Counted from the stretch's first letter, positions 53,874 to 63,008 are shown. The stretch: DNA of 64,000 bases from Streptomyces sp. ISL-96 (GCF_018614035.1 NZ_JAGGPA010000001.1:216351-280350), one strand, 5' to 3'. Made by a program: numbers and translations. The notes: generated by a model not told the origin, from the sequence alone.

Positions 53874-55889
53874 TCATTCCAGGCAGCTCGAGCCTGATCC
53901 CCAGCGCAGGAAAGTGGCACGGCCGTCGCTGCCGCGGATGGCGACGGCGTACTGGGAGTAGGCCCATTCCTTACGGGCGCCGGCCTCAGTGGTGATGGTG
54001 TCGCAGGCGACGGTGGCGGCTGCCTCTGCCCACCGGCTCCGGGTGTGCTGGTCCCATTCGGGTTTCCGCGCCCACACGTACATGACGCTCTTGAACGAAT
54101 CGAAGCCGATACTCGTGTCGCTGTGGCTGATGTAATTGGGATCGTTGACCAGGCGGGAGTTGCCGTTCCACTCGGAGAAGAGGCGGTTGACGGTCTCGTC
54201 GGCCACCCGGATCTCGTCCCGGCTCGTGCTCGGGGTCTGCGCTCTCTCCAGCCCCTCTGTGTCCGGCTGCCATGAATACTCCCTGCCTTCAAGGCCTTCG
54301 CAGCCGCCGGCCGCGTCCCCGTATCCCAGAACGTGGATGGTGTCGCTGGTCGCCGGTGTCATGAGTTCGCGCCAGTAGATGGCGTACCGGCCGTACGACC
54401 AGCCGCCCGGGTTCAAGCCCAGCCGTTCGGAGAGTTCCTGGCATGCCGCCTTCTCGGCGTTCTGGAGAAACGTGTCGTGCGCGGAGTCGCCCCACAGCGG
54501 CTGCGGGTCCGAGGTCACGAAAACGGTTTGGGCGGCGTGGTTGTACGTGATGTCCACGGTCGCCTCGGTCATGCCGTCGTCCGCGAGGAGGGCTTCCGTA
54601 CGATCCTTGATCGCGGACGCTGCTCCCTTCTCGGCAGTGACGGCCGGGCCACGGGCAGCTTCCCACTCCTCGAAGCGGGGCTCTCCCCCACGCCCTTCCC
54701 TCGTGTACGCGGGCAGCGGATCGTCCTTGATCTTCGCGTCACCCTTGTTGGCTGCAGCCGGTGCACCGGTCGAGCCGGGAGCCGGCGCCGTTGTCCTTCC
54801 CTGAGACGACTTCGGACTCTTGTGCCCGGACGTGCTGCCGGTCTCGGCGGGCATCAACGCGAGGAATGCCCCGGTCACACCGCCGACGACGACGGCCGCC
54901 GTCGCGACTGTCGCGTACAGCCTCGTCCGCGAGCGGGCGGGGGGCGTGTGCCAGGTGGGGTCGTCGAGGACAGGCATGTCCCACTCGGCCCCGATGAGGT
55001 CCCCGACGAGGGTCGACTCCATCGCGGCCTCGCTGCTGAGGACTTGCGTGGCCTGGGACGCGAGGAGCTGTGAGCATTCCTCGGCGGCCTCGGTCGCGGT
55101 CAGCCGCTCGTCCGGCTCCTTGGCGAGGGCCTTCTCCAGGGTCTCCCGCAGGCCCTGCGGAACACCCTCGAGGTCGGGGGCTTGGGACATGACGCGGAAG
55201 GCCACCACGTCCGGTGCGCCGGTGCCGAAAGGGAGGCGGCCGGTGGCCGCGTAGGCGACAAGGGCACCCCAGACGAACATGTCGCCTGCGGGTCCGGCGG
55301 TGCCGCTGCGGTAGTGCTCGGGGCAGATCCAGCCGGGGGTGCCGGTCATGACGCCGGTGCGGGTTACCGAGGTGCCGTCGGCGGCGTGGGCAATACCGAA
55401 GTCCAGAACCTTGGGCCCTGCCGGCGTGAGGATGACGTTCTGCGGCTTCATGTCGCGGTGGACAACACCGGCTTGGTGGATAGCGGCCAGGGCCTGTGCG
55501 GTGCCTGTCGCGAACGCGTACAGGCTGCCGCCCGCAAGCGGTCCGTGGCCGGCCAGGTGCTGGTTCAGGGTGGGGCCGGGCGCGTACTCGGTGGCGAGCC
55601 ACGGGGCAGCGGCGTCGGGATCAGCCGCCAGTAGTGGTAGGAGGCACGGGCCGCACACGCGGGAGGAGAGGACAACTTCGCGGTGGAAGCGGGCCCGGAA
55701 CTCCGGGTCTTCGGCCTGCGCCGCGTGGATCACCTTCACAGCTACCCTCTGCCCGGCAGGATCGAGAGCGGCGTGGACGGTGCCCATGCCACCGGAGCCG
55801 AGACGGCCGATGACCCGGTACGGGCCTACCCGGGCGGGGTCGCCGGGGCGGGCGGGCTGAACCCGTCCAACGGAGCCGGCATCGCTCAC
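53874..55889 (-). CDS. Membrane Ser/Thr protein kinase (PknB-like) with extracytoplasmic domain
   Basis: 671 residues from GTG 55889. Kinase domain about 20-275: GRLGSGGMGTVHAA, AVKV, HRDMKPQN, LDFGIAHA and MTGTPGWICPE, all catalytic elements present. Membrane helix at about 323-345. A Ser/Pro/Ala-rich spacer follows, then an extracellular domain of about 270 residues with cysteines and aromatic residues (YGRYAIYWRELMT, WARKPEWDQH); no PASTA repeats. Third gene of an operon: its GTG overlaps the preceding stop (GTGA). Likely senses a surface signal. Confidence 0.9.
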   Translation of the reverse strand: MSDAGSVGRVQPARPGDPARVGPYRVIGRLGSGGMGTVHAALDPAGQRVAVKVIHAAQAEDPEFRARFHREVVLSSRVCGPCLLPLLAADPDAAAPWLATEYAPGPTLNQHLAGHGPLAGGSLYAFATGTAQALAAIHQAGVVHRDMKPQNVILTPAGPKVLDFGIAHAADGTSVTRTGVMTGTPGWICPEHYRSGTAGPAGDMFVWGALVAYAATGRLPFGTGAPDVVAFRVMSQAPDLEGVPQGLRETLEKALAKEPDERLTATEAAEECSQLLASQATQVLSSEAAMESTLVGDLIGAEWDMPVLDDPTWHTPPARSRTRLYATVATAAVVVGGVTGAFLALMPAETGSTSGHKSPKSSQGRTTAPAPGSTGAPAAANKGDAKIKDDPLPAYTREGRGGEPRFEEWEAARGPAVTAEKGAASAIKDRTEALLADDGMTEATVDITYNHAAQTVFVTSDPQPLWGDSAHDTFLQNAEKAACQELSERLGLNPGGWSYGRYAIYWRELMTPATSDTIHVLGYGDAAGGCEGLEGREYSWQPDTEGLERAQTPSTSRDEIRVADETVNRLFSEWNGNSRLVNDPNYISHSDTSIGFDSFKSVMYVWARKPEWDQHTRSRWAEAAATVACDTITTEAGARKEWAYSQYAVAIRGSDGRATFLRWGSGSSCLE

Positions 55890-56245
55890 AGGTCGTCGTC
55901 CTCGGCAGCGAAGCGCTCCAGGTCCATCACGATGCGTGCGAGGTCTGAGGCGACCGTGTGAAGGCTGTCGCCGAACTCCTCCGAGGCCTCTGACTGCCTG
56001 CGGCCGGAAAGGGAGTTGAGGATGTCCTCAATGCTGGAGACGTCCTTGGCAATGCTCGCAATGGCGTCGGCCGTGACCTGCTCGGGGGTGGCCGGTGTGG
56101 CGGCGGCCTTGAGCACGGCGATGACCAGACGGCCCGCTCCTCCCGCCGCTGCTCGGGTGATACGCGCGCCACGACTGCGCGCGATCCGCTGCATACGGGT
56201 CGTCGGCGCGTCGGAGACGGTGTTGTCGAGGTCGTCGCTGTTCAT
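55886..56245 (-). CDS. Small helical protein of the kinase operon, unknown
   Basis: 119 residues from ATG 56245. Basic N-terminal third (MQRIARSRGARITRAAAGG), then amphipathic helices with ASIAKDVSSIEDILNSLSG and an acidic C-terminus. No membrane helix is certain, though AGRLVIAVLKAAATPA is mildly hydrophobic. Coupled on both sides by 4-base overlaps. It may be a substrate or adaptor for the kinase; no family recognised. Confidence 0.75.
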   Translation of the reverse strand: MNSDDLDNTVSDAPTTRMQRIARSRGARITRAAAGGAGRLVIAVLKAAATPATPEQVTADAIASIAKDVSSIEDILNSLSGRRQSEASEEFGDSLHTVASDLARIVMDLERFAAEDDDL

Positions 56246-56448
56246 CGGGTCCTCACTTTCAATGCCCGCAGCAGAAGGTCGAGCATTCCTCTGGCCGCCC
56301 TGCGGCGGTACGCGTGATGAGACCACACAGCCGGGAGGATCACGCCGATATATATCAGCAGGAAGACGGCCAAGAGCAGTGTGCCCAAAGGAGTAAAGGC
56401 ATCGGTCAGGAGGCCGACGCTCCGGTGGACGACGTCGCTAACAGGCAT
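56242..56448 (-). CDS. Small single-pass membrane protein of the kinase operon, unknown
   Basis: 68 residues from ATG 56448 with GGAG upstream. One strong membrane helix (TLLLAVFLLIYIGVILPAVW, about 23-42) followed by a basic cytoplasmic tail (HHAYRRRAARG). First gene of the operon; its stop overlaps the next ATG. Unknown function. Confidence 0.72.
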   Translation of the reverse strand: MPVSDVVHRSVGLLTDAFTPLGTLLLAVFLLIYIGVILPAVWSHHAYRRRAARGMLDLLLRALKVRTR

Positions 56449-56497
56449 ACGGGGCTCCTCGGTGGAGACGCTGTCGAATGACGTGCCCAACAGTCCA

Positions 56498-56614
56498 TGT
56501 CCAACGGGGCGTTCAGCAGCTGTGTGCGAAACTCTGGACACCGATCGGGTGGTGTGCCTGGTGCGGGGGAGCGCATCGCCAATGTGTCCAGCGATACGCA
56601 GGACGTACTGGACA
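56498..56614. promoter_or_regulatory. Inverted TGTCCA/TGGACA pairs in the divergent promoter region
   Basis: TGTCCA at 56498 and 56585 and TGGACA at 56535 and 56609, forming two inverted pairs between the kinase operon and the HTH-NTPase gene. Could bind the encoded HTH protein; arms are short and spacings unequal (31 and 18 bases). Confidence 0.35.
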
Positions 56615-56627
56615 ACCAGGGGAGCGG

Positions 56628-59282
56628 ATGGTGACCAACGGGGGTTCCCGAGCGGGAGAGGACGCCTTTTTCGCGGACCTGCGCCGGCTGGGGGAGCTGT
56701 ACCGCACGCGCTTGGCGCGGCATCTGACGTTGAGACCACTGGCACGCTCAGCAGGCGTCGGCTCACCGACGACGATCAGGGAATGGCTGCACGGCAGCCG
56801 GTTCCCCCAGCAGGCAGATACGTTCATTGCCGCTGTCGTTGAGCTGCGCGATACCGCTCAACGAGCAGGAATCGAGATGTCTCGCGAGGAGCAACTGCTA
56901 CTGGACCCGGTCAGTTGGCGTGACCGGCACCACGAGGTCGCTCGACTGAGGGCGAAGGCGATCGGGACTGGGGTACAGCGTGAACGCGCTGTCGCTGCTC
57001 TCGCTGACCACGACGCTGCCGCACGTCTCGGGTCGCTGACCGACAAGCCTCGTCCACTGGCGAACTGGCACCCTCAGCAGCTCGGGGTGCACCCGGCGAT
57101 CCCCGGCGCTTCGGAGGCGTCGCCTGGTACATCGGGCCAGAGTTTCGTTCTGCCGTCGTATGTCGAACGCGAACACGACCAGCGGTTGCGCGCACGTCTG
57201 GATACGGTGGCTGCCGGCAAGGATGCCGTGCTCGTGGTGGTACGCGGTGAGTCCTGCACCGGAAAGACCCGCACTGCCTACGAAGCCGTACGGACATGTC
57301 TGAGCGATTGGCAGTTGGTCTTCCCGAAAGACACGGACAGTCTCTTGTCGGTGCTGGCCGCAGACGCTCTTGCCCCGCGGACGGTGCTGTGGCTGAACGA
57401 GGCTCAGGGCTTTCTGTCAGGTCATTCCGGAGAGGCGGCCGCCGTAGCTCTGCGCCGGCAACTGGAGCGGCGCGGCCCGGTCGTCATCATCGCGACTCTG
57501 TGGCCCGAGCATCACCGCACGCTCACTCGGCTGGACGACAACGGCAAGGATCCTCACAAGCAAGCGCGTGCTCTGCTTGCCCAGGCGGACCTGTTTCACG
57601 TACCGAATGCCTTCCACGGGTCCGCGTTGAAGTCCGTACACGCCCTGGATGATTCGTCACTGCTCGTTGCCGTACGTACCAGCAGAGACGCAGCGATTAC
57701 GCAGACGCTCGCAGCCGGCCCCCAACTGGTCGACCATTACGAGCAAGGAGACGGGCCGCCGGACTGCTATGGCAAGGCGGTCATCACCGCTGCCATGGAT
57801 GCCCGCCGTCTGGGGCATACCTCTCCGCTCTCTGCCCGGTTCCTCGAAGCTGCGGCTCCCGGCTACCTGACAGAAGCGCAGCGCGCCGCCGCCCCACCCG
57901 ACTGGTTCTCGCGGGCTCTGGCCTACGCGCGCACGAAGATTATGGGAGTGGCCGCACCCCTCCATGATGTGGCGAGTCCGAGCGGTATGGGCGCGATACC
58001 TGACGTGTACCGGTTGGCTGACTACCTCGACCATCACGCCCGCAACGTCCGCCGCTTTATCTTTCCCCCAGCCCTCTTCTGGGAGGCGGCAAAGCGGTAC
58101 TCGGCGAGTGCCGCCGATCTCCACGAGCTGGCCGGCTCCGCCGAGAGCCGCAGCAGACTGCACATGGCGTACACCCTCTTCAGAGAAGCTGCCGAAGGCG
58201 GCCACTCCGCGTCGTGGGCGCAACTGGCGTACTTCTGCCAGGACCGGGGGCCTCTTGTCGATGCGGAGAATTTGGCGTGGAAGGCCTGGGATGTGGGATA
58301 CAGGGACCCACTGCTCAACCTGGTCCTGCTGCATAAGGAAGCCGACAACCACGCGGAGGCAGAGCGCCTCGCTCGCGCCGCGGCGGAGACAGGCCACCCT
58401 ACCGCGCTTCTCGCTCTCGCGCAGTTGCCCGAGTACCTGGAGAGCAGCGAGGAATCGGAACAACTCGCTCTCGCTGCCGCAGATCTCGGCGACGCGGAAG
58501 CTTTGACATTCTGCGGTCGGATCCGCATGCTCGCGGGCGATTCTGAAGCCGCGGATCGCCTCTTCGGTCGGGCTCTGGCTGCTGGAGACGTATCGGCAGC
58601 GTTCGAACTTATGCGCATGCGGGAGAAAGCAGGAGACATAGCGGGGGCGGAAAGGGCGGCGCGGCAGGCCGTCGATATGGGCGATTACTTTGTTCTGGCG
58701 GCACTTGCCTCACTCCTGTCTGAAGCGCCAAGTCCAGAAGTCGGCAAGCGGTTGGCCCGGGAGGCAGTTGACCTGGTTGGGTCGAAGTTCACGGGAATGT
58801 GGGATGCCCCCTGGACTACGTATCAGGGTCGGTGGCTTGGCCTGTCCGTGCTCGCAGGCCTGGCTGAGAAGGAAGGGCGCGGCGGCTGGGAAGAGATTTA
58901 CCGGCAGGCAATGGCGGAAGGCGATCTTCAGGCCATACGGCAAGTGGCCGATCACAGACGGAGCCTCGGCGATGGCGCCGAGGCCGAAAGGCTCTACAGA
59001 AGAGCTGCCGACCTCGGCCACTCCCGCGCACTGATCTCTCTCATCCGGATGCAGCTGGACGCGGGGCAAACGGAGAGTGCCGGTGAACTCTGCCGTGCCG
59101 CAGTAGACGCGGGATATTCGAGCGCTATTGGGGCCCTCGCCGACATATGGGAAAGGAGAGACGGCCAGGAGCGCGGGGAGCAACTATACACTCTCGGCCT
59201 TGAACTGGACGGATCCATGGCGGCGGAATGGGCGCCCGACCCGGCTGTGTCCTCTCACCTCCAGCCGTCGGGTGAGACCTGA
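56628..59282 (+). CDS. HTH - P-loop NTPase - TPR/Sel1-like repeat protein
   Basis: 884 residues from ATG 56628 (GTG 56631 also possible) behind AGGGGAG. N-terminal HTH-like region at about 25-60 (RPLARSAGVGSPTTIREWLH). P-loop at about 204-213 (VRGESCTGKTRT) and a Walker B-like TVLWLNEAQG at about 250-258. From about 480 the protein is a chain of helical repeats (AAEGGHSASWAQLA, AAETGHPTALLALA, AADLGDAEALTFCG, AADLGHSRALISL), Sel1/TPR type. The architecture is that of STAND-like signalling proteins. Base composition is slightly less GC-biased than its neighbours, suggesting accessory origin. No effector domain is seen. Confidence 0.85.
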   Translation: MVTNGGSRAGEDAFFADLRRLGELYRTRLARHLTLRPLARSAGVGSPTTIREWLHGSRFPQQADTFIAAVVELRDTAQRAGIEMSREEQLLLDPVSWRDRHHEVARLRAKAIGTGVQRERAVAALADHDAAARLGSLTDKPRPLANWHPQQLGVHPAIPGASEASPGTSGQSFVLPSYVEREHDQRLRARLDTVAAGKDAVLVVVRGESCTGKTRTAYEAVRTCLSDWQLVFPKDTDSLLSVLAADALAPRTVLWLNEAQGFLSGHSGEAAAVALRRQLERRGPVVIIATLWPEHHRTLTRLDDNGKDPHKQARALLAQADLFHVPNAFHGSALKSVHALDDSSLLVAVRTSRDAAITQTLAAGPQLVDHYEQGDGPPDCYGKAVITAAMDARRLGHTSPLSARFLEAAAPGYLTEAQRAAAPPDWFSRALAYARTKIMGVAAPLHDVASPSGMGAIPDVYRLADYLDHHARNVRRFIFPPALFWEAAKRYSASAADLHELAGSAESRSRLHMAYTLFREAAEGGHSASWAQLAYFCQDRGPLVDAENLAWKAWDVGYRDPLLNLVLLHKEADNHAEAERLARAAAETGHPTALLALAQLPEYLESSEESEQLALAAADLGDAEALTFCGRIRMLAGDSEAADRLFGRALAAGDVSAAFELMRMREKAGDIAGAERAARQAVDMGDYFVLAALASLLSEAPSPEVGKRLAREAVDLVGSKFTGMWDAPWTTYQGRWLGLSVLAGLAEKEGRGGWEEIYRQAMAEGDLQAIRQVADHRRSLGDGAEAERLYRRAADLGHSRALISLIRMQLDAGQTESAGELCRAAVDAGYSSAIGALADIWERRDGQERGEQLYTLGLELDGSMAAEWAPDPAVSSHLQPSGET

Positions 59283-59298
59283 GTCGGGACTTCTGGCC

Positions 59299-59337
59299 GA
59301 GGGCCGTCACCCGGTGTTGTACGGCGTGACGGCCCTC
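59299..59337. terminator. Bidirectional terminator
   Basis: GAGGGCCGTCAC (59299-59310) pairs perfectly with GTGACGGCCCTC (59326-59337), between convergent genes. Confidence 0.8.
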
Positions 59338-59348
59338 AGTCGCCCGGG

Positions 59349-61172
59349 TCAGCCCTCGGACGCGAGCAGTTCGCTCAGTTCGGTTACCGCCTCGCGGAGG
59401 CGGGTGGCGAAGGTTTGCATCTGGGCGGCCACCCGGAGCGGGGTGCTCAGGTAGAGGTTGAAGCGGTGGGGCAGGAGTACGTAGGCGACGCCGATGCAGC
59501 GGGGGCTGGTGGAGCCGAAGCCGAAGTACTGGATGTTGGCCGAGGGCGCTGAGCTGGTGCTCAGGTAGTCGTCGCGCATCTTCAGCCAGCCCGGAGTGCG
59601 GTAGAGGGGTGGCTGCTGCGTTACGCCCAGTTCGTTGCCGCGGCGGCGCTGGATCAGTTCCAGTTCCCACAGGTGTTGCTCCGGGGCCTGGCCCGCCTGG
59701 CATTCCTTCGCACGTGCCACGTGCTTGTCGGCGGCGGCGCGGAACGCGGTGCGCCGGGTGTGTGCGTCCGTCGTCGGGTCGTCCATCGTCGTTACGAAGT
59801 CCTGCATTTCCGGGGTGACTACGCGCATCGCCTCCGTGCGGCCGTGCCGGTATTGCCGGGTGGCGATCGATTCGTACGTGGCGCCCAGGTGGCCCTTCGC
59901 ACGCTGGTGGGCCAGTTGGTAGGCGACCTGGACGAACGCGTCCGGTGAGACGCCGAGTGCCTTGGCTGTGTCGGCGCCGAAGTCCTCGAAGGAGAGGGTG
60001 CTGGTGGCCGTGTTCTGCCCGTACTGCGCGAAGGCGTCGGCGGCGGAGCATACCTGGGCGCGCAGGGTGTCGTTCAGTTCGAACGTGATGGGTTCCGGGG
60101 CCGGCGGGCCCTGGGGGCGGGCTCCGGACCTGCGGGAGTGCTCGTCGGCGGGGGTGCTCAGGAGGGCGTCGGTGAAGCTGAGGATGGTGGTGCCGTCCAG
60201 CTCACAGTGTTCGACGTTGATGCCCGCCCGGCCGTCGGCGAAGACGATGAAGGACACGGCCTTGTCGAACCAGCGGTTGCCCCGGTCCCCGTACAGCAGC
60301 TCGTCGCACGCCGCCTGGGTGTCCGACGGTGCGAAGTCCTCCAGGGAGACGCAGAACAGGGCGGTCTCGATGGTGTTCAGGGCATCGGTGTTGCGGGGGT
60401 GGCACGCGAGGAGTGTCTGCCGGGCCGCCGCCCACTCCACGCGGGCCATGGTGGTGAGGTGGCCGATGGAGGTATGGGGAGCGGGGGGTACGGCGCCGGC
60501 CTTCATGACGGCGCGCAGGCCTGCCCGCAGGTCGTCCAGGCTGTGCGGCACACCGTCCGCGCCGAGCACGTCCAGCCGGAACATGCCGCCCCTGAAGAAC
60601 ACCACGATGTGGCGCGCCTCGGACGGGCCCGGGGACGCCTCGGAGTACGGGCTGCGGACGGTGTCCAGTTCCGCCCCGGGAATGCGGGTCGTGGAGAACA
60701 GGTACTTGTTCTGCACCATCGACTGGGGCGCGCCGCGCTGTACGACCGGCGGGATGAGTTCCTGGTCGAGCTGCTGCTTGTAGTTGAGGGCTCCCGCGAT
60801 GAGGCCCGCCGCCCGCTCCACCTGCTCCTCGCCGGAGTCCTTGAACAGGAAGAAGAAGTTGGCGTTGAGGGCGATCCGGTCGCGGCGGCCCAGGTAGCGG
60901 TACGGCCAGAAGGTGTCGAGCCAGCTGTGTACGCCGTCGGTGGCGTCGTACTCCTCCAGTGCCCTGTGCAGAACCCGGCCGGGGCCTTCCGGGCGTAGGA
61001 AGGCGGCCACTTCCGCTTCCGTGGCCGCCCGTTCGCCGGCGGTCAGCAGCGGCGCGCACCAGGCGAGGAACCGCTCGCAGCTCGCCTCCAGCGTGGGCAG
61101 CGGCACGCGCGGCAGGCGGTACTCCTGGGAGAAGGTCGTGTCGACGGCTGCTGTTGCCCGGCTCGTGTTCAA
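59349..61172 (-). CDS. Choline/carnitine O-acyltransferase family enzyme
   Basis: 607 residues. Start TTG 61172 overlaps the methyltransferase stop as TTGA; no ATG or GTG fits. It has the whole carnitine-acyltransferase fold: LPRVPLPTLEASCERFLAW at the N-terminus, WFDKAVSFIVFADGRAG, the catalytic NVEHCELDG (His322, Asp326), and the carnitine/choline-site motif LSTSSAPS followed by YFGFGSTSP. It should move an acyl group between CoA (or a carrier) and a hydroxyl of a small zwitterion. This family is common in eukaryotes and unusual in bacteria. The operon partners suggest a hydroxylated, methylated amino acid as acceptor (inference). Confidence 0.88.
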   Translation of the reverse strand: MNTSRATAAVDTTFSQEYRLPRVPLPTLEASCERFLAWCAPLLTAGERAATEAEVAAFLRPEGPGRVLHRALEEYDATDGVHSWLDTFWPYRYLGRRDRIALNANFFFLFKDSGEEQVERAAGLIAGALNYKQQLDQELIPPVVQRGAPQSMVQNKYLFSTTRIPGAELDTVRSPYSEASPGPSEARHIVVFFRGGMFRLDVLGADGVPHSLDDLRAGLRAVMKAGAVPPAPHTSIGHLTTMARVEWAAARQTLLACHPRNTDALNTIETALFCVSLEDFAPSDTQAACDELLYGDRGNRWFDKAVSFIVFADGRAGINVEHCELDGTTILSFTDALLSTPADEHSRRSGARPQGPPAPEPITFELNDTLRAQVCSAADAFAQYGQNTATSTLSFEDFGADTAKALGVSPDAFVQVAYQLAHQRAKGHLGATYESIATRQYRHGRTEAMRVVTPEMQDFVTTMDDPTTDAHTRRTAFRAAADKHVARAKECQAGQAPEQHLWELELIQRRRGNELGVTQQPPLYRTPGWLKMRDDYLSTSSAPSANIQYFGFGSTSPRCIGVAYVLLPHRFNLYLSTPLRVAAQMQTFATRLREAVTELSELLASEG

Positions 61173-62002
61173 TTCTGCTCTCGATTCGGGTCGTGGGGAC
61201 CTGTGGTTGTTGTGGGGCGGGACAGGTAGAGCTGCGCGTAGAGCCAGCCTTCCGCCTCCAGGCCCCGCGCATCCACCCCGGCGGCGGACAATCTGTCCAG
61301 TACGAGCGACTGCTCCTCGGGGGAGGCGAACCGTCGCTGCTTGAACACCTCTTCGACGCGGACGGTCCGGTAGCCGAGACCGGCCAGCGCGCGCTCGACC
61401 GGGTCGAACGGGAACATCCGCAGCACGAAGTGGGCCATCCAGGGCCGGCGGCCGCCCTGCGCCCGGACGACCCGGGTGAGGGTCCGCTCGGTCACGTACC
61501 CGAGGCAGCCCGTCGAGATCACCAGGTCCGTCCCGGCGAACTGGGCGCGCTGCTGCGGTGTGGGCTCGTGTTCCTCCAGGTCGGCGTTCACCGCGTCGTC
61601 GAGGAACCCCGCCTCCAGGGCGTAGGACAGGGCACTGGCAGAGGTGTCCAGGCCTACGATGCGGATGCCGCGCGCGGGGCGGCGGGAGCGGGACAGTTCG
61701 CGGTCGCGGGCCAGCAGGGCTTGGCGGCCGCCCCCGTTGGAGTAGCGCGCGTAGAGCTCGTCCATGGTCGCGTCGTACTTCAGCAGGGCGGCGTTGATTC
61801 CGTACGAGCAGCCGATGTCCAGCACTTTCGGCTCCGCCACCTGCTGGGACTCCGCGTACTCCTTGATGAGCTTCGCGAAGTAGGGCTTCGCCAGCTGCGG
61901 GACGCAGTAGCCGAGCGGGCGCAGGACGCTGAAGTAGGTGCCCGGGTCGGGCTGCGTGTAGATGTGGTCGAGCGAGACTTTTCCGGTCGCGTCGAAACGC
62001 AC
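61169..62002 (-). CDS. Class I SAM-dependent methyltransferase
   Basis: 277 residues from GTG 62002, with GGAG upstream. Motif I VLDIGCSYGINAALL at about 60-74, acidic residue in IVGLDTSASALSYA, and VISTGCLGYV in motif IV position. The N-terminal FDATGKVSLDHIYTQPDP is a distinctive helper segment. N- or O-methylation of a small molecule is likely. Middle gene of the operon. Confidence 0.85.
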   Translation of the reverse strand: MRFDATGKVSLDHIYTQPDPGTYFSVLRPLGYCVPQLAKPYFAKLIKEYAESQQVAEPKVLDIGCSYGINAALLKYDATMDELYARYSNGGGRQALLARDRELSRSRRPARGIRIVGLDTSASALSYALEAGFLDDAVNADLEEHEPTPQQRAQFAGTDLVISTGCLGYVTERTLTRVVRAQGGRRPWMAHFVLRMFPFDPVERALAGLGYRTVRVEEVFKQRRFASPEEQSLVLDRLSAAGVDARGLEAEGWLYAQLYLSRPTTTTGPHDPNREQN

Positions 62003-62064
62003 GGGGCTTGCTCCTCTGTTGATGGCGAACTGCGGGCCCGGCGGTCGGTCGATCCGGCAGTCGG

Positions 62065-62934
62065 TCAGTCCAGCAGCCGGTCGCCCCGCACGGCCCGGCC
62101 TTCGGACGCCAGGTGCTCGGGCAGTACCCGGCCGAAGAGCTGCCGGGTTCTTGCCACATTGCCGATCACGCCGGGGCGCTCGCTGTAGGCGAATATCGCG
62201 GAGTGACGCGCGACTTCGCCCCGCACGGGGCTGACCCGGTGCAAGGAGTAGCGGCCCTTGAACAGCTGGAGGTCGCCCGGTCGCAGGGGGAGGCGGCGGG
62301 TGAGGCGCTCGCCCCGGCCGTCCAGTACGTCGCGGACGTCGTCGAAGTTTTCGTCGTACGCGGATCTGATGTTGGGGCAGTACTCGAAGTCGCCACCGGA
62401 CTGCGGCTGCTGGGTGAGCATGCTCACGGTGAACTCATTGGTGTCGAAGTGCCAGGGGTGCTCCTTCCCCGGTGCGACGACGTTGAGGACCAGCCCGGAG
62501 AGCGGGTCCGCCAGCTCGTGCAGCGTCGGCAGCCCGAAGCAGCGCGCGACGAACCGCTGGAACGTCTTGTGGGAGTACAGCCGGCTGATGAGGGAATCCA
62601 CGGGTATGCGGTCGCGGGCGACGAACGCGTTGCCCCGCTGGAAGGTTCTCCGGCCGGGGTGGTTCTCCGGCAGAGTGGAGCCCACCGCGATGTTGTAGAC
62701 GTTGACCGTTTCGACGTCGGAGTGGGCCAGCGGGGCGATGGCCGAGCACTCCTGCCGCAGAACGTCGCGGAGCGACGGGCGGATGAAGTCCGGCAGCACG
62801 GTGCAGCCGAGAGCCGACAGTTCGCGCCGGGCACGGGAGACGATGTCCCGCCCCTCGGCGCTGTCGAGTTCCGACAGGGGATACCGGGCTGTGTCGACCA
62901 CCTGATCGAGCGTTGCGGCTTCCAAAGTGCTCAT
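62065..62934 (-). CDS. Fe(II)/2-oxoglutarate oxygenase, BesD/HalD-like hydroxylase type
   Basis: 289 residues from ATG 62934 behind GGAGAGGG. Jelly-roll oxygenase with facial triad His162-x-Asp164 (WHFDTNEF) and distal His232 (LHRVSPVRG); Arg243 (EVARHSAIFAY) may bind 2-oxoglutarate. It resembles the free-amino-acid halogenase/hydroxylase group, but keeps Asp where halogenases have Gly, so hydroxylation rather than chlorination is predicted. First gene of the operon; a 14-bp palindrome lies 75 bases upstream. Confidence 0.85.
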   Translation of the reverse strand: MSTLEAATLDQVVDTARYPLSELDSAEGRDIVSRARRELSALGCTVLPDFIRPSLRDVLRQECSAIAPLAHSDVETVNVYNIAVGSTLPENHPGRRTFQRGNAFVARDRIPVDSLISRLYSHKTFQRFVARCFGLPTLHELADPLSGLVLNVVAPGKEHPWHFDTNEFTVSMLTQQPQSGGDFEYCPNIRSAYDENFDDVRDVLDGRGERLTRRLPLRPGDLQLFKGRYSLHRVSPVRGEVARHSAIFAYSERPGVIGNVARTRQLFGRVLPEHLASEGRAVRGDRLLD

Positions 62935-63008
62935 TCGACCCTCTCCGCGTGGGGGCAGATCGCGATTTCGGAGCAACTGTACTGGTGAGTAACGAAGTTG
63001 AAAGTGCC

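Noticed and set aside
62065..62934. Radical amino-acid halogenase
   Set aside because: The metal motif is HFD, not the HxG expected for chloride-binding halogenases.
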